64,000 nucleotides of DNA, taken from positions 28,763 to 92,762 of the forward strand of contig JAAEOI010000654.1 of the NCBI GenBank assembly GCA_024244665.1. Reading direction: 5' to 3'. The stretch comes from Bacteroidota bacterium (GTDB lineage Bacteria > Bacteroidota > Bacteroidia > Bacteroidales > GCA-2748055). This document shows positions 45,439 through 55,834 of this stretch, piece after piece; positions within the stretch are counted from its first letter, which is position 1, and the number at the start of each line of letters is the position of its first letter. The notes below the pieces were generated by a model. The model searched no databases. It was not told where the DNA came from and saw only the letters and a list, made by a program, of their open reading frames with translations. Position numbers and translations under genes: made by a program.

Positions 45439-47199
45439 TTACAACTCCGGCAGATTTAGCAGTTTTACAAAATCATGATGTCGCGGATCACCATAAAGTG
45501 GCTTCCACATGGGCATAAAAGCGGTCCATGGTATCCATGCATGATGCGGTTCATAAGACAACCATTTGAAGGATTCATCCTTCTTGCCCAATGCTCCATA
45601 TATCAGCCCAATTCCCATAGCGCTCCAACTGGTGATTGGAGAATCTTCCAGTTCATGCAGAATTTTTTCTGCTTCATCACGGTGTTTCGTTCTTGCATAC
45701 ATAAACCCCAGCACCCAACTCCACAATGGATCAACCTCTACAAGTTTTTTACTTGTTTCTACTGCCTCATCCTCTCTGCCCATAATCAAATAGGTTTCAC
45801 CCAGAACAAAATAACCGTCAGGACAATCCTTCTGAATATCAAAAGCATTATGAGCTTCCCGTATGCCATCTTCAAACCGGCCAACATAAGAATATAATAA
45901 TCCAGTGAAAGCCGTAATCATAGGATTAAAGGGATCATATTTCTGTGCAAGTTGATGTTCAACAATCGCTTCCTCATACCGGCCGAAAAGAAAAAGAAGC
46001 CATGAATAGTGATAATGCGCAAGGCTCAAATTTGGATTTAATTCAAGTGCCCGTATAAAGTGCTTTTCGCCCTCTTCAAATCTCCAGGTAGAATATATGC
46101 ATAATTCAGCAAGGGCCAATTGGACTTCAGCCATTTTTGGATCAAGTTTTCGTGCCTGTAATGCTGCTGCTTCGGCTTTCACATATGCATTTCCAGGATT
46201 AAGTGGCCCATGTGCAATTTCAAGATACCCAAGCGCCAGTCCGGCATATGCAAAAGGCTCGGCAGGATCAATTTTGATGGCTTCATGAAGATATTCCAAA
46301 CCCTTTTTCAATCCCTCCGGAGTAAGCTGGTATAAATGATACTTACCACGGAGATAGGCCTTGTAGGAATCAGGATTAACTTCTCTTGTTTCTTCAAGCT
46401 TTATCTGCTGGTCGGGTGACAGTGTCAAATTTATTTCGTTGGCAATTTGCCTGATCACCTGATTGTACAAATTCAGTATATTGCTTATGTCCACATCAAA
46501 GCTATGGGCCCAGAGCTGTCTTTCATCAGGAAAAACGCTGTAGAGTTTAAGTTGAATTCTGATCTTTTCATTGACAAACAGTACCGATGCCTCAACCAGG
46601 GCATCCACATCCAATTCAGAAGCAATCTCTTTGATGGTCTTATCTGAATCCAGATATGTTATTACAGATGTTTTCGATACCACTCTAATTGTTCCCAATT
46701 GACCTATTTCTCCAATTAAGGCATCGTGCATTCCAAAAACAAGAAATTCCTGACTGTTATCATTCGTGTAATTGTCAAAAGGAAGTACAGCTATGGATTT
46801 TATCTGGTTTTCAGGTTCTCCAATATGATCAAGATTCTTGCCTGAACCTGGTTTTGATACAAAACGTTTTCTGACCTCCCCCGGTGGGTAACCATAAAAA
46901 TCGTGAAAGCACTTGGAGAAGTAAGTCGTACTTCCAAAGCCCACTCCAAATGCAACTTCTGACACTGTACCTGCCTGTAGTTGAAGTAATTCCATAGCTC
47001 GTTTCAACCTTGTCTCCCGAATAAACTGGCTGATGGATTGCCTGGCAATTGCTTTTAATTTCCTGTGAAGGGTGGAGTGGCTCATTCCCATCTCCTTAGC
47101 CAGTTCTTCCACCCCAAAACGACTATTTGAGAAATTTTCCTCTACAATTTCGGTCAGCTTGTCAATGTACTTTTGCTCATCGGAAAGATTCAGTGTCAT
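45439..47199 (-). CDS. AraC-type HTH regulator fused to FlgO-like and TPR domains
   Basis: 586 residues. The N-terminal about 110 residues are an AraC/XylS DNA-binding domain (FGVEELAKEMGMSHSTLHRKLKAIARQS ... VSEVAFGVGFGSTTYFSKCFHDFYGYPPGEVRKRF). Residues about 133-265 resemble the FlgO/adenylate-cyclase-associated domain (IAVLPFDNYTNDNSQEFLVFGMHDALI), and about 285-560 are TPR repeats. There is no membrane helix and no cyclase. It sits between the two largest exported-protein genes, all on the minus strand, and is the obvious candidate to control them; this is inference. Confidence 0.82.
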   Translation of the reverse strand: MTLNLSDEQKYIDKLTEIVEENFSNSRFGVEELAKEMGMSHSTLHRKLKAIARQSISQFIRETRLKRAMELLQLQAGTVSEVAFGVGFGSTTYFSKCFHDFYGYPPGEVRKRFVSKPGSGKNLDHIGEPENQIKSIAVLPFDNYTNDNSQEFLVFGMHDALIGEIGQLGTIRVVSKTSVITYLDSDKTIKEIASELDVDALVEASVLFVNEKIRIQLKLYSVFPDERQLWAHSFDVDISNILNLYNQVIRQIANEINLTLSPDQQIKLEETREVNPDSYKAYLRGKYHLYQLTPEGLKKGLEYLHEAIKIDPAEPFAYAGLALGYLEIAHGPLNPGNAYVKAEAAALQARKLDPKMAEVQLALAELCIYSTWRFEEGEKHFIRALELNPNLSLAHYHYSWLLFLFGRYEEAIVEHQLAQKYDPFNPMITAFTGLLYSYVGRFEDGIREAHNAFDIQKDCPDGYFVLGETYLIMGREDEAVETSKKLVEVDPLWSWVLGFMYARTKHRDEAEKILHELEDSPITSWSAMGIGLIYGALGKKDESFKWLSYEPHHAWIPWTAFMPMWKPLYGDPRHHDFVKLLNLPEL

Positions 47200-47383
47200 A
47201 ACCTTTGTTTGAATTATTGACAGAGTTTCTTTAAGATGAGTAAGTTAAAGAAAAAATGGGGGCAGTTACTCTTTCTCACAAGAAATATCCAGATATATCC
47301 GAATCAAGGAAAACAGAATAGTAAGATAATCACCCATCGTATAATTATTCAATCCCTATCCCCGGTGTATTGTAGTTGATTTA

Positions 47384-47451
47384 CACTGATTTTTCGTCTT
47401 ACGGCATCGATAAACAGGGCTCACATCAAATCAACCCTTAAAAAGGATGAT
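47384..47451 (+). repeat. Direct repeat R2 (dprA leader type)
   Basis: 68 bases, two mismatches to R1. It ends exactly where the dprA start codons would begin (aggatgat followed by cctctttag), so it has the leader but no dprA coding part. It abuts the 3' end of the 1111-residue protein gene. The remaining 180 bases up to the regulator start contain no gene. Confidence 0.85.
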
Positions 47452-47461
47452 CCTCTTTAGT

Positions 47462-50400
47462 CTATCGCCTCAATACCAGTATCCCTGTGGCTACAGATCC
47501 ATTGTATTCCAGGAGATAGAGATAGGTTCCATCCCCGACTTTTGTGCCTGAATTGTTTTCCCCATTCCAGTTGACCAGATGGACCCCAGGTACCTTGATC
47601 TGATTTACCAGGATAGTGACCAGCTGACCGGTGATGTTATAGATACTTACCTTCACATGGGCCTCTTTTTGAAGGCTGTACTGTATGGTGGTGACGTAGG
47701 AAAACGGATTGGGGAAGTTGTTTCCAAGGCTAAATAAAGACTCTTCATGACCGCCTGGGCTTCCCGTACTGCTGGCCACGGGCAGGTTAACCGTTTCAAT
47801 ATTCAAATAGCTCACATCAGCATAACCGGGAGTGGTGATGGTTGAGCCATCATCCACTACTCCTTCGACTTCAGATATGAAGTTGAGAACATCCGCACCA
47901 TTTTTGCCATCGACGTGACGAGCTGTATCCCGAAGGGGGGAGAGGGTGAATTCATCGTCATAATCACTGCCGATAATCACTTCATAAACCCCTTCCAGAA
48001 TAACCTGCGTACCATTATTGTCGATGGACTGTGGACTGTTCAGCAGGTTGAAATCAAATATAATTCCCTTCTCATTGCCTGAAAGGTCCAGAGTGTCATA
48101 ACCCAGGGTATCAGCAATAATAACCGTACCAGTTGGCTCATCACCATTTAAGGTGTTCGCGGATTTTTTTGAGAATATCTTACCGAAAAATTCTCCTACT
48201 ATTTTATCATTGTCCGGCCCACCCTCTACCTTAAAGTCAAATTTGTCAACGGTAATATTATCATCTCCAAGTCCTCCAAACGAAGTATCTGATCCGCTTT
48301 CCCCATCCATAGCATCGCTACCCCCACCCCCAGACATTATATCATTGCCATCACCACCATGAAGATCGTCAGATGTTTTGCCACCGGAAACCTGGTCGTT
48401 TCCACCCTGTCCGTCAATATAGTTTCTTGCATCGGAAATTCCGGTAATCCTGTCATCGCCGGCTTTACCCTCAATATGAGCAGCCCTGACAATACTCAGA
48501 TTGTAGAACTGATGAAAAGATACCCCACTCAAATCAATAACATCATCTCCGGTTGAGCCAAAAATGTCAAATCTCGATATTTGCGGCGGACGAAGCCCAG
48601 TGGACTCCCCATTGATCGTTACATATCCTTCCTCATCGACTCCTACTATTAAAGTGCCGGCTGTATGCATTGTAATCCTCAGAGTTTTGTTATGGTCCAA
48701 GATTGCACTATACCTCTCACCCAGGTGAATAATCCCACATTGCTCTGTTGAACCTGGTGACTGGGTACCTTTGGTTGACTTTTTGGCATCAGTGGGCCTG
48801 TAGGTACCTGAATATGCAAGATAGCCGTTTGAAAGGTCTGTTGCATTGAGTGAAAACCCGGGGGCAGGAAGATCATAAATAGTTGCAAACGAAGCTCCTT
48901 CTGCTATGTTGTAAATTCTGAGACTGTCATTAGAGGTACCAACCACAACTACTTTGTTGCTGTCGGTCATTGCAACGCCGCTAAGATAATCCTCGCCGGA
49001 AATATTGGTTCGCAATGCATAAAGGGGCTGGCCGCTGTTATCCATGCAGATTAGAATTCCGTCAATGGAATCCTCTTCAGCCACAGGCTGCCCGCTAATT
49101 ATGGGAAAATCGTTGGCACCGGTTGAACCTGCAATATAGATTCTGCCTTCACTTCCGATCACAATATCACGACTCCCTTCACTTCCGTTGCCTCCATAAT
49201 AGGTTGAAAAAATATAACCATTTCCAGCTGAGTTCAGCCGGGTAATAAACAGATCGCCGTCAAAAAAAGCATCACCGCCAGCGTATGTATTCTGGTAAGC
49301 GTTTGACATGGGAAAATCGTCAGACGTTGTGAAGCCGGTAATTGTCGCCTGCCCTTCAGCATTTACCGCGATGCCTCCCCAATCATCAAACCCTGATCCT
49401 CCCAGGTAGGTAGCATAAGTAACGCTGCCGGCAGGATTGAATTTTGCCGTAAAAATATCAAACTCCCCGTTATGCTGCTGCTGTACACCTCCTATAACAG
49501 GAAAATCAGTAGACGTGGTAATGCCCCCGATATAGATGTTACCCATTTCATCGAGTGCTATGCCATTGGACCATTCCAAATCACTTCCACCCAGGTAAGT
49601 GCTATATGTGAGTTCACCTTCCGGATTTAGAATGACCACAAAAGCATCATCGCCGCCACCCAAAGTTTCCTGTGCAGCATTCATCAGGGGGAAATTTGTT
49701 GATGAAGTTTTACCGGTCAGAAATATATTACCTGCCGTATCTAGAACAAGGTCTTCAAAATGATCCGAACCGGCACCTCCGAATAAGGCAGAATAGACAA
49801 CCTCTCCGGAAGTCCCATCCAATTTTAAAAGCAATCCATGTTTATTATATGCATTAAGATGATTGGAGCCCGGAATACTATCTGTAACCGGAAATGCTCG
49901 TGTTCCCTCACCGGCGAGAATAAGGTTTCCCTCACCATCAAGTGCAACACCGAAAATATAGGGCAGGGAACTACTGGGCTCAATGGTCACCTGGAATACA
50001 AGCTCCGGATCAATGACGACGGGATAGTCAGGGTCGTATTTCCCCAAATTAAATCCGACATTTGCATCTGCCAGGAGTTTATATTGAGCTTTCACCTCTC
50101 TGCGGGTTCCCTCAATTTCCTGGTAGGCCACTGGTGTTCTTTCCACCAGCTCACCGAGGGCGGTTTGCATGACAAGGGCACCGTCACCTCTGATTTTCCT
50201 GGAAGTAATTCCTTTGTAATTAAGCCTGATCTGATGGTAGTCAGCTCCAGGGGAAAGATAAAACTCGCTTTCCAGGATACCGTCATCACCTATGTAGGCC
50301 ATGTCAATTCCAGGATAGAGTCCTTTGTACATCACAGAACTGTAGGTGGACACATTGGTTTGCCAGTTGTCAGGATCCGAACCCGTATAAAAATTTGCCA

Positions 50401-50797
50401 CACCACGCAACTTGTTCAGCCCTTCCACATAAGGGGAAGCATTGGCTCCCTCAAAATGCAACACCACCTGATTCATTTTGTTTGTTGCATCAACCCGCCG
50501 GAGTACAATTTTATCTTCGTGGAAAAGCACGGTATGTCCTGCTCCCTCAACATGGTAGTATGCATCGGTTCCGGCCTGGCCTTCATTGGCAATAAAACGA
50601 AGAGACTGATCGGCCACTAGGGATACAAGTTGAGAGTGGACCTCAGTCTGAATGATTTGATCCTGTTGAGACGGATTGAAGATTTGGACTAAAACTATGG
50701 TTAAAATAAAGCTGACAATAATGCCAAACATAACAGCTTCTGCGATGTGGATTTTCGTGATTTTTTTCATGCGCTTTATTTTAAGGGCCCGTAACAT
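47462..50797 (-). CDS. Large T9SS-exported protein with SBBP propeller and RTX-like calcium repeats
   Basis: 1111 residues; the start could also be the ATG nine codons further on (MKKITKIH, 50770). A membrane/signal segment (AVMFGIIVSFILTIVLVQIF), a DUF7948-like N-terminal domain (FIANEGQ...HFEGAN...NFYTGSD), then about six SBBP beta-propeller units (for example VLDTAGNIFLTGKTSSTNFP, IALDEMGNIYIGGITTSTDFP). Around 790-860 lie RTX-like nonapeptides (GGNDQVSGG, GGDGNDIMSGG). A type A T9SS sorting domain ends the protein (NFPNPFSYVTTIQYSL ... GTYLYLLEYNG). It is probably a calcium-stabilised surface or secreted protein. Confidence 0.82.
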   Translation of the reverse strand: MLRALKIKRMKKITKIHIAEAVMFGIIVSFILTIVLVQIFNPSQQDQIIQTEVHSQLVSLVADQSLRFIANEGQAGTDAYYHVEGAGHTVLFHEDKIVLRRVDATNKMNQVVLHFEGANASPYVEGLNKLRGVANFYTGSDPDNWQTNVSTYSSVMYKGLYPGIDMAYIGDDGILESEFYLSPGADYHQIRLNYKGITSRKIRGDGALVMQTALGELVERTPVAYQEIEGTRREVKAQYKLLADANVGFNLGKYDPDYPVVIDPELVFQVTIEPSSSLPYIFGVALDGEGNLILAGEGTRAFPVTDSIPGSNHLNAYNKHGLLLKLDGTSGEVVYSALFGGAGSDHFEDLVLDTAGNIFLTGKTSSTNFPLMNAAQETLGGGDDAFVVILNPEGELTYSTYLGGSDLEWSNGIALDEMGNIYIGGITTSTDFPVIGGVQQQHNGEFDIFTAKFNPAGSVTYATYLGGSGFDDWGGIAVNAEGQATITGFTTSDDFPMSNAYQNTYAGGDAFFDGDLFITRLNSAGNGYIFSTYYGGNGSEGSRDIVIGSEGRIYIAGSTGANDFPIISGQPVAEEDSIDGILICMDNSGQPLYALRTNISGEDYLSGVAMTDSNKVVVVGTSNDSLRIYNIAEGASFATIYDLPAPGFSLNATDLSNGYLAYSGTYRPTDAKKSTKGTQSPGSTEQCGIIHLGERYSAILDHNKTLRITMHTAGTLIVGVDEEGYVTINGESTGLRPPQISRFDIFGSTGDDVIDLSGVSFHQFYNLSIVRAAHIEGKAGDDRITGISDARNYIDGQGGNDQVSGGKTSDDLHGGDGNDIMSGGGGSDAMDGESGSDTSFGGLGDDNITVDKFDFKVEGGPDNDKIVGEFFGKIFSKKSANTLNGDEPTGTVIIADTLGYDTLDLSGNEKGIIFDFNLLNSPQSIDNNGTQVILEGVYEVIIGSDYDDEFTLSPLRDTARHVDGKNGADVLNFISEVEGVVDDGSTITTPGYADVSYLNIETVNLPVASSTGSPGGHEESLFSLGNNFPNPFSYVTTIQYSLQKEAHVKVSIYNITGQLVTILVNQIKVPGVHLVNWNGENNSGTKVGDGTYLYLLEYNGSVATGILVLRR

Positions 50798-50973
50798 TAC
50801 GATCTATCTCTGATATCCTTCAAGTCAATACGAAGCCTAACTATTTTAACATGAGATCAGAAAAGATGTTCAAAGATTGATTATCGCGGTAAGCAACGGG
50901 AAAGCGAAGCTCAACGAAGTTAATGCGCTCACATAATTCAATGCTGGTTCTGTACTTTTCTGGTCATTAGTCC

Positions 50974-51065
50974 CGATAAACAGGGCTCACATCACATCAA
51001 CCCTTAAAGAGGATGATGGATGAAAAGACAGAACTAAAGTACCTGATAGCCCTTACCATGGTTCC
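50974..51065 (+). repeat. Direct repeat R3, leader and start of intact dprA
   Basis: From 50974 this aligns without gaps with R1 (42928 onward), covering the 39 bases before the dprA start codons and the first 16 codons. The 5' part shared by R1 and R2 is absent; instead tgtacttttc at 50951-50960 could be the native -7 region (TACTTTTC, one mismatch). Between 50798 and 50973 no gene is seen. Confidence 0.85.
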
Positions 51066-52134
51066 AGCCATAGGTCCGGTTACAGCCCGGAAACTGATTG
51101 ATAAAGTTGGCTCTGCCAGGGCTGTCTTCCAACAGAAGAGAAGGGTCCTGGAGAGCATCGAAGGGATCGGACCGGTCCTCTCCCGTTCCATCAACGAATT
51201 CTCTTTGCTTGGAGAGGCTGAGAGGGAGATGGAATTCATGGAGAGGCACCATATCCAGGTGCTCTATTATAAAGATCCCGGTTTCCCCTATCGGCTGAAC
51301 GAGTGCAGGGATGGCCCCGTTCTTCTCTACATGAGGGGGGACCGGGGCCTGCAATGCAGCAGGTGCCTGAGTGTGGTGGGAACACGAAGGGCCTCCCCCT
51401 ATGGGAAGGAGGTGTGCCGGGAGATCATCAGGGACCTCTCCCTGAAGGTTCCAGATCTCTCCATTATCAGCGGACTTGCCTATGGCATTGATGTGATTGC
51501 TCACAGGGCTGCCCTGGAATTTGGTTTGCATACGGTGGCTGTGCTTGGGCACGGCCTGTCCACTATATATCCTCATTCACACAGGGAAACAGCAAAAAAA
51601 ATCATTTCACAGGGGGCACTGATTACCGATTTTCATTCCGGAATGGGTCCGGAACGTAACAATTTCATCAGGCGGAACCGGATCATTGCCGGCCTTTCCC
51701 CCGCCACACTGGTGGTAGAGTCGGCCAGGAAAGGGGGTGCCCTGATTACCGCCGATATGGCCTTCGGCTACGACCGTGAAGTGCTTTCTGTTCCCGGCCG
51801 GGTTTGGGAAGACCGCTCCATAGGAACAAATACCATGATAAAAGATGAAATGGCAACAATGGTAGAATCAGGAAGTGATATCATCAGGAAGCTAAAATGG
51901 GATGATGAAAACAGTGATCCACCACACGCTGCCGGGATGGTTAACCTCACCAATGAGGAACAGAAACTACTGATCGCCATTGAAGAAATTCCCGACATCA
52001 CCCCTGGAACACTGAGTGAACTTGTGCATATCGCCTTACCAAATGTGCTGGCCATGCTGCTGGAGATGGAACTGAAGGAGTGGATCACAGCCGAGCCCGG
52101 GAACAGGTACCGGACCAGGATATCGATCGTTTGA
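51013..52134 (+). CDS. dprA: DNA processing protein DprA (Smf)
   Basis: Loads RecA on incoming single-stranded DNA during natural transformation. 373 residues: an N-terminal HhH/SAM-like region (MVPAIGPVTARKLID), the Rossmann-like core with VVGTRRASPYG, SGLAYGIDVIAHRAAL, GHGLSTIYPHSHR and NFIRRNRIIAGLSPATLVVESARKGGALITA, and a C-terminal winged-helix domain. Two adjacent ATGs (51013, 51016) are possible. Its leader and first codons exist twice more, wholly or partly, upstream. Confidence 0.95.
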   Translation: MMDEKTELKYLIALTMVPAIGPVTARKLIDKVGSARAVFQQKRRVLESIEGIGPVLSRSINEFSLLGEAEREMEFMERHHIQVLYYKDPGFPYRLNECRDGPVLLYMRGDRGLQCSRCLSVVGTRRASPYGKEVCREIIRDLSLKVPDLSIISGLAYGIDVIAHRAALEFGLHTVAVLGHGLSTIYPHSHRETAKKIISQGALITDFHSGMGPERNNFIRRNRIIAGLSPATLVVESARKGGALITADMAFGYDREVLSVPGRVWEDRSIGTNTMIKDEMATMVESGSDIIRKLKWDDENSDPPHAAGMVNLTNEEQKLLIAIEEIPDITPGTLSELVHIALPNVLAMLLEMELKEWITAEPGNRYRTRISIV

Positions 52135-52242
52135 TGGGCTTGCTATGTTCTTTGACAATGTTTAATGACATACTCACTACATGATAAAGGGCATGCCATA
52201 CTGTGGGAAAGATTTCTAGTTTTAGGCAGTTGAACCCCTTAA

Positions 52243-53592
<1,350 letters not shown>

Positions 53593-53653
53593 AAGTTAGA
53601 CATGGATAAAGGGGTCTCCTCAATGAGCGGGTCCCTCTATCCTCCTCACCAAA

Positions 53654-53701
53654 ACAGGGTATTTAAAAATGGGATTTCACCCCCCGTTTTTTATGCCCTG
53701 T
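53654..53701 (+). terminator. Long hairpin/terminator between gdhA and the TatD gene
   Basis: AAAAATGGG (53665-53673) pairs with CCCGTTTTT (53683-53691 region) around an ATTTCACC loop, the classical A-stem/U-tail terminator form. The outer flanks extend it: ACAGGGTAT (53654-53662) pairs with ATGCCCTGT (53693-53701). The next promoter element begins 8 bases later. Confidence 0.5.
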
Positions 53702-53709
53702 ATTTATAT

Positions 53710-53717
53710 TATGTTTG
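53710..53717 (+). promoter_or_regulatory. -7 element of the TatD-family gene
   Basis: TATGTTTG, an exact TAnnTTTG match ending 13 bases before ATG 53731. It sets the start there rather than at the upstream ATG 53602. Confidence 0.5.
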
Positions 53718-53730
53718 TACCCGCAAAAAA

Positions 53731-54498
53731 ATGTATACCGATTCACATACACATCTCTACCTGGAAGCTTTCTCGGACGACCGAGACGATATGGTAAAGC
53801 GGGCCCTGGATGCCGGGATCACGAAGATGCTACTGCCAAATATCGACAGCTCAACCACAGAGGCCATGTTCAACATGGCAGGGGATTATCCCGGGATCTG
53901 CCTTCCCATGATGGGACTGCATCCCACTTCAGTTAAAGAGAACTACCGGGAGGAACTTGCTGCTATCGAAGAGCAGCTTAACCGGCCGGGAGTTGTGGCT
54001 ATTGGCGAAACCGGTATCGATCTGTACTGGGACAAAACTTTTATCCGGGAGCAGGAATTCGTCTTCAAGGCCCAGATCCAATGGGCCAAAGACCTTGGGC
54101 TTCCCCTGGTCATCCATGCCAGGGATTCGTTTCAGGAGATATTCAGGATGCTGGATGAAACCGGGACAGACCGGCTGGAAGGGGTGTTCCACAGTTTTAC
54201 CGGGGGGGCATCAGAACTTAAAAAAGCGCTTTCCTATGACTTCATGATCGGGATTAACGGAATCGTTACATTCAAAAATTCCGGCCTGTGGGAAGTTGTC
54301 AAAGACATCCCCTACGATCGTCTGCTGCTGGAGACAGACTCACCTTTCCTGGCTCCTGCTCCATTCAGGGGAAGAAGAAATGAGAGCAGTTATCTGGTTC
54401 ATGTTGCCACCAGAGTGGCAGAAATTTATAACTTGACTATTGAAGAGCTTGGAGACATTACCACCAGGAATGCCCTCGGACTCTTCCAACCCTCATAA
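53731..54498 (+). CDS. TatD-family metal-dependent DNase
   Basis: 255 residues from ATG 53731, the usual family size; an upstream in-frame ATG (53602) would cross a terminator and promoter. Motifs: DSHTHLYLEAF (first metal site), MGLHPTSVKENY, AIGETGIDLYWD, LPLVIHARDSFQE, GVFHSFTGG and LLETDSPFLAP. TIM-barrel nuclease linked to DNA repair or fragmentation. Followed after 5 bases by ansA. Confidence 0.93.
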   Translation: MYTDSHTHLYLEAFSDDRDDMVKRALDAGITKMLLPNIDSSTTEAMFNMAGDYPGICLPMMGLHPTSVKENYREELAAIEEQLNRPGVVAIGETGIDLYWDKTFIREQEFVFKAQIQWAKDLGLPLVIHARDSFQEIFRMLDETGTDRLEGVFHSFTGGASELKKALSYDFMIGINGIVTFKNSGLWEVVKDIPYDRLLLETDSPFLAPAPFRGRRNESSYLVHVATRVAEIYNLTIEELGDITTRNALGLFQPS

Positions 54499-54503
54499 AC
54501 ATA

Positions 54504-55541
54504 ATGGTACAGAACATACGTTCTATATTAATTATCTATACCGGTGGTACCATTGGAATGATTAAAGACCCGGTAAACGGATCTCTGAAACCATTTGATT
54601 TCAAAAAGATTTTTAATCATATTCCAGAGATCCGGGGATATGGATACAGGATCGAGGCCATAAGCTTTGATCCGCCCATCGATTCATCCGACATTGAACC
54701 AGCCACATGGACCAGGCTGGCAGAGATCATTGAAGAGAACTATGACAAATTTGACGGTTTCGTGATCCTGCACGGGACCGACACAATGGCTTATTCAGCC
54801 TCGGCCCTCAGTTTCATGCTGGAGGGCCTGGCCAAACCTGTCATCTTTACCGGAGCCCAACTGCCCATCGGAGCCCTTCGGACCGACGGGAAGGAAAACC
54901 TGATCACCTCCATCATAATTGCCGCGGCAAAGGAATACGGCAAGCCCGTGGTTCCTGAGGTCTGCATCTATTTTGAGAGCAAACTCTCCAGGGGCAACCG
55001 CACCTCCAAGGTCAACGCCGAACATTTTAACGCATTCTCGTCAGGGAACTACCCCTACCTTGCCAAAGCAGGGGTTCACCTGGTCTACAATCGAGAGTTC
55101 ATCAGGAATCCTGGAAAATTTCCGGAGCTCAAGGTCCACAAAGCCCTCAATAACCAGATCGTCATTTTGAAACTATTCCCCGGCCTTACAGGTTCCCTTA
55201 TGGATGCAATACTGGGAATCGATGGACTAAAAGGGGTGATCCTTGAGACCTATGGGGCAGGAAACGCCCCCACAGGCAAGTGGTTTATAGACCGGATAAA
55301 AAAAGCACTTGATAAGGGAATCATTGTGATGGATGTAACACAGTGCAGCAAAGGCAGTGTGGAGATGGGGCTTTACGAAACCAGCAGAAACCTTCTAAAT
55401 GCCGGGGTAATAGGCGGTTACGATATAACCACCGAGGCGGCAACCACTAAAATGATGGTCCTCCTGGCACAGAAATTACTCCCTGCCGAGGTTAAAATGC
55501 TTTTAAATAAATCGCTAAAAGGTGAAATCACCCTGCTGTGA
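54504..55541 (+). CDS. ansA: Type I (cytoplasmic) L-asparaginase
   Basis: Hydrolyses asparagine to aspartate and ammonia. 345 residues without signal peptide, so cytoplasmic type I. The nucleophile motif YTGGTIGM lies at 12-19 and the second threonine/lysine triad motif HGTDTMAYSASALSFML near 91-107; VILETYGAGNAP marks the C-terminal domain. It lies 5 bases behind the TatD gene and is probably co-transcribed. Confidence 0.93.
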   Translation: MVQNIRSILIIYTGGTIGMIKDPVNGSLKPFDFKKIFNHIPEIRGYGYRIEAISFDPPIDSSDIEPATWTRLAEIIEENYDKFDGFVILHGTDTMAYSASALSFMLEGLAKPVIFTGAQLPIGALRTDGKENLITSIIIAAAKEYGKPVVPEVCIYFESKLSRGNRTSKVNAEHFNAFSSGNYPYLAKAGVHLVYNREFIRNPGKFPELKVHKALNNQIVILKLFPGLTGSLMDAILGIDGLKGVILETYGAGNAPTGKWFIDRIKKALDKGIIVMDVTQCSKGSVEMGLYETSRNLLNAGVIGGYDITTEAATTKMMVLLAQKLLPAEVKMLLNKSLKGEITLL

Positions 55542-55655
55542 GTAGTCGTATTAATTATTTTTTTCGTATTTTTCGCCGCGAAATTATTCCGAGTAGGAGA
55601 TAGAATCAAATACCGGAAGAGGTTCTTATAAAAATCTGAATGATAGCAGGTTTAT

Positions 55656-55675
55656 AATCACCAGAGGTGATTTTC
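55656..55675 (+). terminator. Possible terminator after ansA
   Basis: AATCACC-AGA-GGTGATT (55656-55672) is a perfect 7-base stem with a three-base loop followed by TT and C. The T-run is short. It also lies just before tRNA-Ser. Confidence 0.4.
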
Positions 55676-55684
55676 AAATCTACT

Positions 55685-55772
55685 GGAGAGGTGCAGGAGT
55701 GGTTGAACTGGCACGCCTGGAAAGCGTGTGAACCTCTAAAGGGTTCCGAGGGTTCGAATCCCTCTCTCTCCG
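55685..55772 (+). tRNA. tRNA-Ser (anticodon GGA)
   Basis: 88 bases folding into a class II tRNA: acceptor GGAGAGG/TCTCTCC, D arm with GGTTGAACTGGC, anticodon arm with GGA in ctGGAaa, a long variable arm typical of serine tRNA, T arm GAGGG-TTCGAAT-CCCTC, and discriminator G. No CCA is encoded. It reads UCC and UCU codons. Confidence 0.93.
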
Positions 55773-55834
55773 CAAAAAAAATGAAATAGAAGTATTCACA
55801 TAATAATTAAATAGTAAAACAAACAATTAACACC

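Noticed and set aside
47462..50797. RTX-containing protein as a secreted toxin
   Set aside because: Only a short RTX-like block is present, with no pore-forming or enzymatic domain and no type I secretion genes nearby.
42904..51065. R1-R3 as ends of a composite transposon
   Set aside because: The copies are direct, contain leader and coding DNA of dprA, have no inverted ends and no transposase lies between them.
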